Below, in pieces: positions 10,117-13,284 of a stretch of DNA of 13,284 nucleotides (its first letter is position 1; each line of letters begins with the position of its first letter). The DNA comes from Pleurotus ostreatus/Saccharomyces cerevisiae fusant (taxonomy: Eukaryota > Opisthokonta), in NCBI GenBank assembly GCA_024196135.1, contig JAMQCK010000983.1, positions 1 to 13,284 of the forward strand, in the 5' to 3' direction. Under the pieces are notes generated by a model. That model was given only the letters and a program-made list of their open reading frames with translations. It did not search any database and was not told the DNA's origin. A program made the translations under genes and the position numbers.

Positions 10117-10504
10117 TTAGGTCGGGAAGCTCGGGATAGTATCGATGCTCGGAGAGATGGGCGAAGTGCGATCTGGCGGAGCAGGTGAATCCCAAGAAGA
10201 AAGACTATGGCGCGAGGGCGTCGGTGCAGATGAAGCGATCGATGGGCCGCTCTCGCTCGCGATAGAAAACTTGCCATCCAATACCCGACGGTCAAAAGAC
10301 CAACACGGCATTCGCAGGCTGTCAGTCTTACCCTACGCGACTTGTTAGCGGCAGCGTGGTGCGCATCGACCTGACGATTCCGTACCTCGTGGAGACCTCC
10401 TAATTTGCTAACTCCGTTTCGAGTCGAAAGCCTGCCGGAGGCAAGCGATTGGACACCGAGTCGCGCGTTCGGAAGCGGAACACCGTAGGTATTGGAGACC
10501 TTGA
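10117..10504 (-). CDS. Tentative 3' exons of an unidentified protein gene
   Basis: Two exons, 10504-10386 and 10332-10117 (TAA stop), join in phase 0 across a 53 nt intron (donor GAG|GTACGG, branch CTAAC, acceptor CGCGTAG). The upstream exon is preceded by another acceptor with branch (GCTAATGCTCAG). Together they encode about 110 residues: a Leu/Gly/Arg-containing part, then a Ser/Pro-rich C-terminus (SSAPTPSRHSLSSWDSPAPP and onward). A GTGCGT donor at 10608 is in the correct phase and would add an exon from the frame that runs through 10609-10950, using a 104 nt intron. No start ATG is found in that frame, so the 5' end is unknown. The tail resembles low-complexity C-termini of fungal regulatory or membrane proteins, but no family is recognised. 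Confidence 0.35.
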
Positions 10505-10608
10505 CTGAGCATTAGCTAAAGAACCGCCAGGAATCTCGTACGAAAAGTATCATTATCTGTCTTCGTACAGCATGTCAAGCACCAGATGTTGCCTTTCCAG
10601 AAACGCAC

Positions 10609-11512
10609 CCCCGTTGCCACAAAATACGTCCCGAGGAGACGTCAAGGCGGAGATTCGAACTGCGTGATTTCGACGCCTTTTGAATTGTTCGTCCCGAGCC
10701 GACACCCGAGAAGAGAGGGAGAATGGGGCGCGGGATCCGGAAGCGGGAATGACGAGGTATTGAGGGAGAGAACGGAGAAGGAATGCGAGTGCGCAAAGAG
10801 GGGAGGTGAAGGCGCAAAGGGGCGAAGACAGGGGGCGCAAAATCACCAAGAGAGTGAGGAAGGTACGGATAAGGAGGGAGCCGTGTGGCGAGTGAGAAAG
10901 CGAAAGTGATGAAGGAGTGAGGGAAGCACGCGGAGGGCAGGGATGCACCCTCAAAGGAGGACTCTATCAAGCCCTCCCCTGTCTGCAAGGCGCCTCGTGA
11001 GCGGCATAGATAAAAGGCCCGACAACAAGGTGACAACATGGCGAGCGACGGTCAGACTGGAGGGTGGTGGAGGCTTGAAAAGCGTGGTCCAGAGGAAAGC
11101 GAGGGAACACGTCCGAGAAATTGGAGCAAGCAAAGCTTCGAGCCCGGTGGGCGCCTGCGGCTGTCAATGAATGGGGCGATTAGCAAGCCTCTCGTGATGA
11201 AATCACGCGCGAAGAAATATACTCACAACTTATGTGGCGCAAATGCGACCTGTGAGCGCAGAACATCAGTCGTGTTTGCTTGAAGATGCCATGACCTCTT
11301 CGGGCGCTCGTAGAGGGAAAGAGGATGAACAGGAAGACATCGTGATGTCAGTGCATACGCAGTATCATGTTGGTAGCTAAGCATATGTTATATTTCTACA
11401 TCTAGGAAAATTTGAGAGATGACTTCACCGACAGAAGCGAGAGGACGTACCGGTGCGCTGCATTCAGATAAATTTTGTACTCGCTTGAGTTACCGCCTGC
11501 CATCCTTCATAA
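10609..11512. other. Unresolved segment with purine-rich tract
   Basis: No family motif is visible on either strand. It may hold upstream exons or the promoter of the tentative minus-strand gene ending at 10117, and the 3' UTR of the F-box gene that stops at 11513. A plus-strand frame at 11038-11283 starts about 30 bases after GATAAAAGG, too close for that element to be its TATA box. I do not support a gene there. Confidence 0.4.
10707..10943 (+). repeat. Long purine-rich (polypyrimidine on minus) tract
   Basis: For about 235 bases the plus strand is dominated by A and G, with many GGGAG, GAGAG and GAAGG words. The heptamer GCGCAAA occurs three times, at 10791, 10812 and 10835. CT-rich tracts on the sense strand are common just upstream of fungal transcription starts, so this may be promoter DNA of a minus-strand gene. 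It may also be simple low-complexity drift. Confidence 0.55.
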
Positions 11513-13239
11513 TTAGGCTTCGGCACGCGCCGACGCTCTCTCCTCCAGCGCCGCCTCGACTTCCTTCCACAGCTGGCTGTGGCGCACAACGGTGGACTCA
11601 GCGACCCTATCCTGCTCGTCTTCCTCGCGATATCGGGCGCATTGAAGCTTTGGAAAGATCCTGATGAGAAATGCTGCCAGATCCCCAGGATCCGACATCC
11701 GCCCATCCGTGACCTCCAGCAGCACTAGCGCGCAGACGACGTCTGAAGCAGCTTCGCTGAATGGTGGAATTTCTGTCGCGTCGAGCTTGAGCGTGAGCTT
11801 TCGTAGCTGCGGGCAGTGCGTGGCGAAGGCGACGAGCGAGCGCAGCGTGCACGATCTACCCATCACGTTGGGGATATAGAGCTCGGTCAAATGCGGCCAC
11901 CACTGCGCGAGCTCCTCGTAGTCGGAATCGACGAAGTCGAGGGCTCCATGGCTCGCGCCAACGCGCACGATACGCAGAGCGCGATGCGACGATAGTGGAC
12001 GGATATCGTCCATAAGCATGACGGGAGGGTGGTAGTAGTTGGCGAATGATTGTGTTATGACATCCAGATGGGTGAGTGTCGATGGGGAGCAATGGCTGGC
12101 TATCAGCGCAATGAACGCCGACATGTCGCGCATGCGGTCATAGCGACCCAGCGGCATCGCGAACCTCTCGATCGGACGCGGCCCTCCCCACGACTTGACG
12201 AGCGCCTCGGCAGCGGCGGGACAGACTTCCGTGTCGGATCGAATAGAGCGAAGGTGCCGAAACATCGAATGATCAGGGACATCGTGGTACATCTCCACCA
12301 GTGCTTGAGCACTTTCAGCTCGAGATAGCCCGCTGGCCGTGTCGAATAGGCGTAGATGCGTCAGGGAGCGCAGCTTGTCCAGTTCCCGCAGCAGAGAGCC
12401 CGCGTCATCGACAGCGGTGCTGAGGGCGAGGTGGGTAAGCTTGGTAAAGCAGACCAGCCTCATTACAAGGCTGATCGCTTCCTCAGCCGTGCTGGACTGC
12501 GGTCCTGAGCGGGAGGAAAGACGCAGATGCGTCACTTTGGGGCAACGAGTTGCGATCTCCCTGAGGTCCAGCGTGTCTGCGCTTTCTCCCAGGAGCTGCA
12601 GCTCCCAGATGGTCGGAGACATCAGCAGAGGGATGAAAGAAAGATCGCTTCGAGGATCTGTCGCCAGGAGAAGCCGTTCGAGCCTTGGCAACAGCACGAA
12701 CTCGGGGGGACATGCGGCCATAGCAGACAGGGCTTCAGCTGCGCAGCCATGCAAACTGTACCAAAGCACTTTAACGTGCTTGGACAGCCGGCGAACAGCC
12801 TCCCAATCGCTCCCTTTTAGTGTGCGGGTTAAGCGCTATGTGTCGATCAGCACGAGAGAAATCAAGGAAGGATTCGGCCACCTACGAAGGATTTCGGTAC
12901 AAAGCTTTGAGAACGATGAAATTCCATCATTTCTGCGACGATCGATCTGACACCGCTGGGGACAGAGGGAGCTGGGCTGGGCTTGTATTCGGGCGACGAT
13001 ATGGTCCATGCGTCGGACGGCAAGAGCTTCAGGAGAGGTAGCTGATGCGGAAGGAATTCCCATAGGATAGGTGTAGCTACACTGTTCCAGAAGCGCGAAA
13101 CGAGAGTGAATCTGGATAGTTCACGCGCTCGTATCTCGGTGGCTATCGGATTGGGCCCGGCCTGCGTGATGATGGGCCGCGGTGCGGCGATGAAGATGAT
13201 ATGCTCGAGGACCTCGGGGATGTCGATGGGACGTGCCAT
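11513..13239 (-). CDS. F-box/leucine-rich-repeat-like protein, second intact copy
   Basis: Exon 1 is 13239-12886 (118 codons) and exon 2 12835-11513 (440 aa and TAA), about 558 aa in all. The 50 nt intron (12885-12836) has donor GTAGGT, a CTGAT branch and acceptor CATAG, phase 0, at the same protein position as in the other two copies. The F-box-like region is IDIPEVLEHIIFIAA (5-19) plus LSRFTLVSRFWNSVATPILW (41-60), then LPHQLPLLKLLPSDAW. Exon 2 begins shortly before SDWEAVRRLSKHVK and carries leucine-rich strands and the core ELAQWWPHLTELYIPN. The C-terminus is Glu/Ala-rich and probably helical. By family it should be a Skp1-binding substrate receptor with unknown target. Only 45 bases upstream of its ATG lie in the window, so the promoter is not visible. 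Confidence 0.82.
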
Positions 13240-13284
13240 ATTCCTAGAGTGTGTCGTGCTTGAGAGCGCGGCGTCGGCGGCTGA

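Noticed and set aside
10538..10568. Inverted repeat GTACGAA ... TTCGTAC
   Set aside because: Seven-base arms around a 17-base loop are likely by chance in a window of this size, and it sits in a probable intron.
10640..10670. tRNA-like T-loop (GTTCGAATC on the minus strand)
   Set aside because: The flanking stem has a mismatch, and no D arm, anticodon arm or acceptor stem can be formed around it.
11009..11283. GATAAAAGG followed by an 81-codon plus-strand frame
   Set aside because: The element is only about 30 bases before the ATG, so transcription would start at or after it. The frame shows no family resemblance.

Overview
The window looks like nuclear DNA of a filamentous basidiomycete, probably an agaricomycete. 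It has GC-rich coding sequence and many 45-60 nt introns with GTRNGT-like donors and CTRAY-like branch sites close to the acceptor. Its families are typical of mushroom-forming fungi: a MYND-finger protein, an intron-dense seven-pass membrane protein, and tandem F-box/leucine-rich proteins. Species cannot be fixed from the sequence. All gene models here were spliced by eye from reading frame, splice signals and paralogue comparison.

Layout. (1) Positions 1-1127 (+): the 3' part of a MYND zinc-finger gene. Its zinc finger is only in frame if a GC-AG intron is removed. (2) Positions 1460-3234 (-), convergent with it: an 11-exon, about 383-residue predicted 7-TM protein, with a probable 5' leader intron at 3237-3290. 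(3) Positions 3567 to about 4080 (-): credible 3' exons of another gene, possibly a diverged or decayed membrane protein. From there to 5608 no gene can be supported. (4) Three tandem F-box/LRR-like paralogues, all on the minus strand and each with one phase-0 intron at the same place: 5609-7246 (two in-frame stops in exon 1, probable pseudogene), 7570-9287 (intact, about 554 aa) and 11513-13239 (intact, about 558 aa). (5) The 2.2 kb between the last two holds the likely 3' end of an unidentified minus-strand gene (10117-10504, perhaps reaching 10608 and beyond) and a long purine-rich tract.

Nothing suggests an operon or a joint pathway. The neighbourhood looks like a patch of fast-evolving, lineage-expanded families. 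F-box proteins normally recruit substrates to SCF ubiquitin ligases, MYND fingers bind proteins, and the membrane protein family has no established function. The most unusual points are the GC-AG intron through the MYND finger, the CGA-to-TGA-type lesion in one F-box copy, the very small exons and stop-free 3n introns of the membrane protein gene, and two partly hidden gene tails that simple reading-frame searches miss. No tRNA, rRNA, CRISPR array or clear transposon was found.
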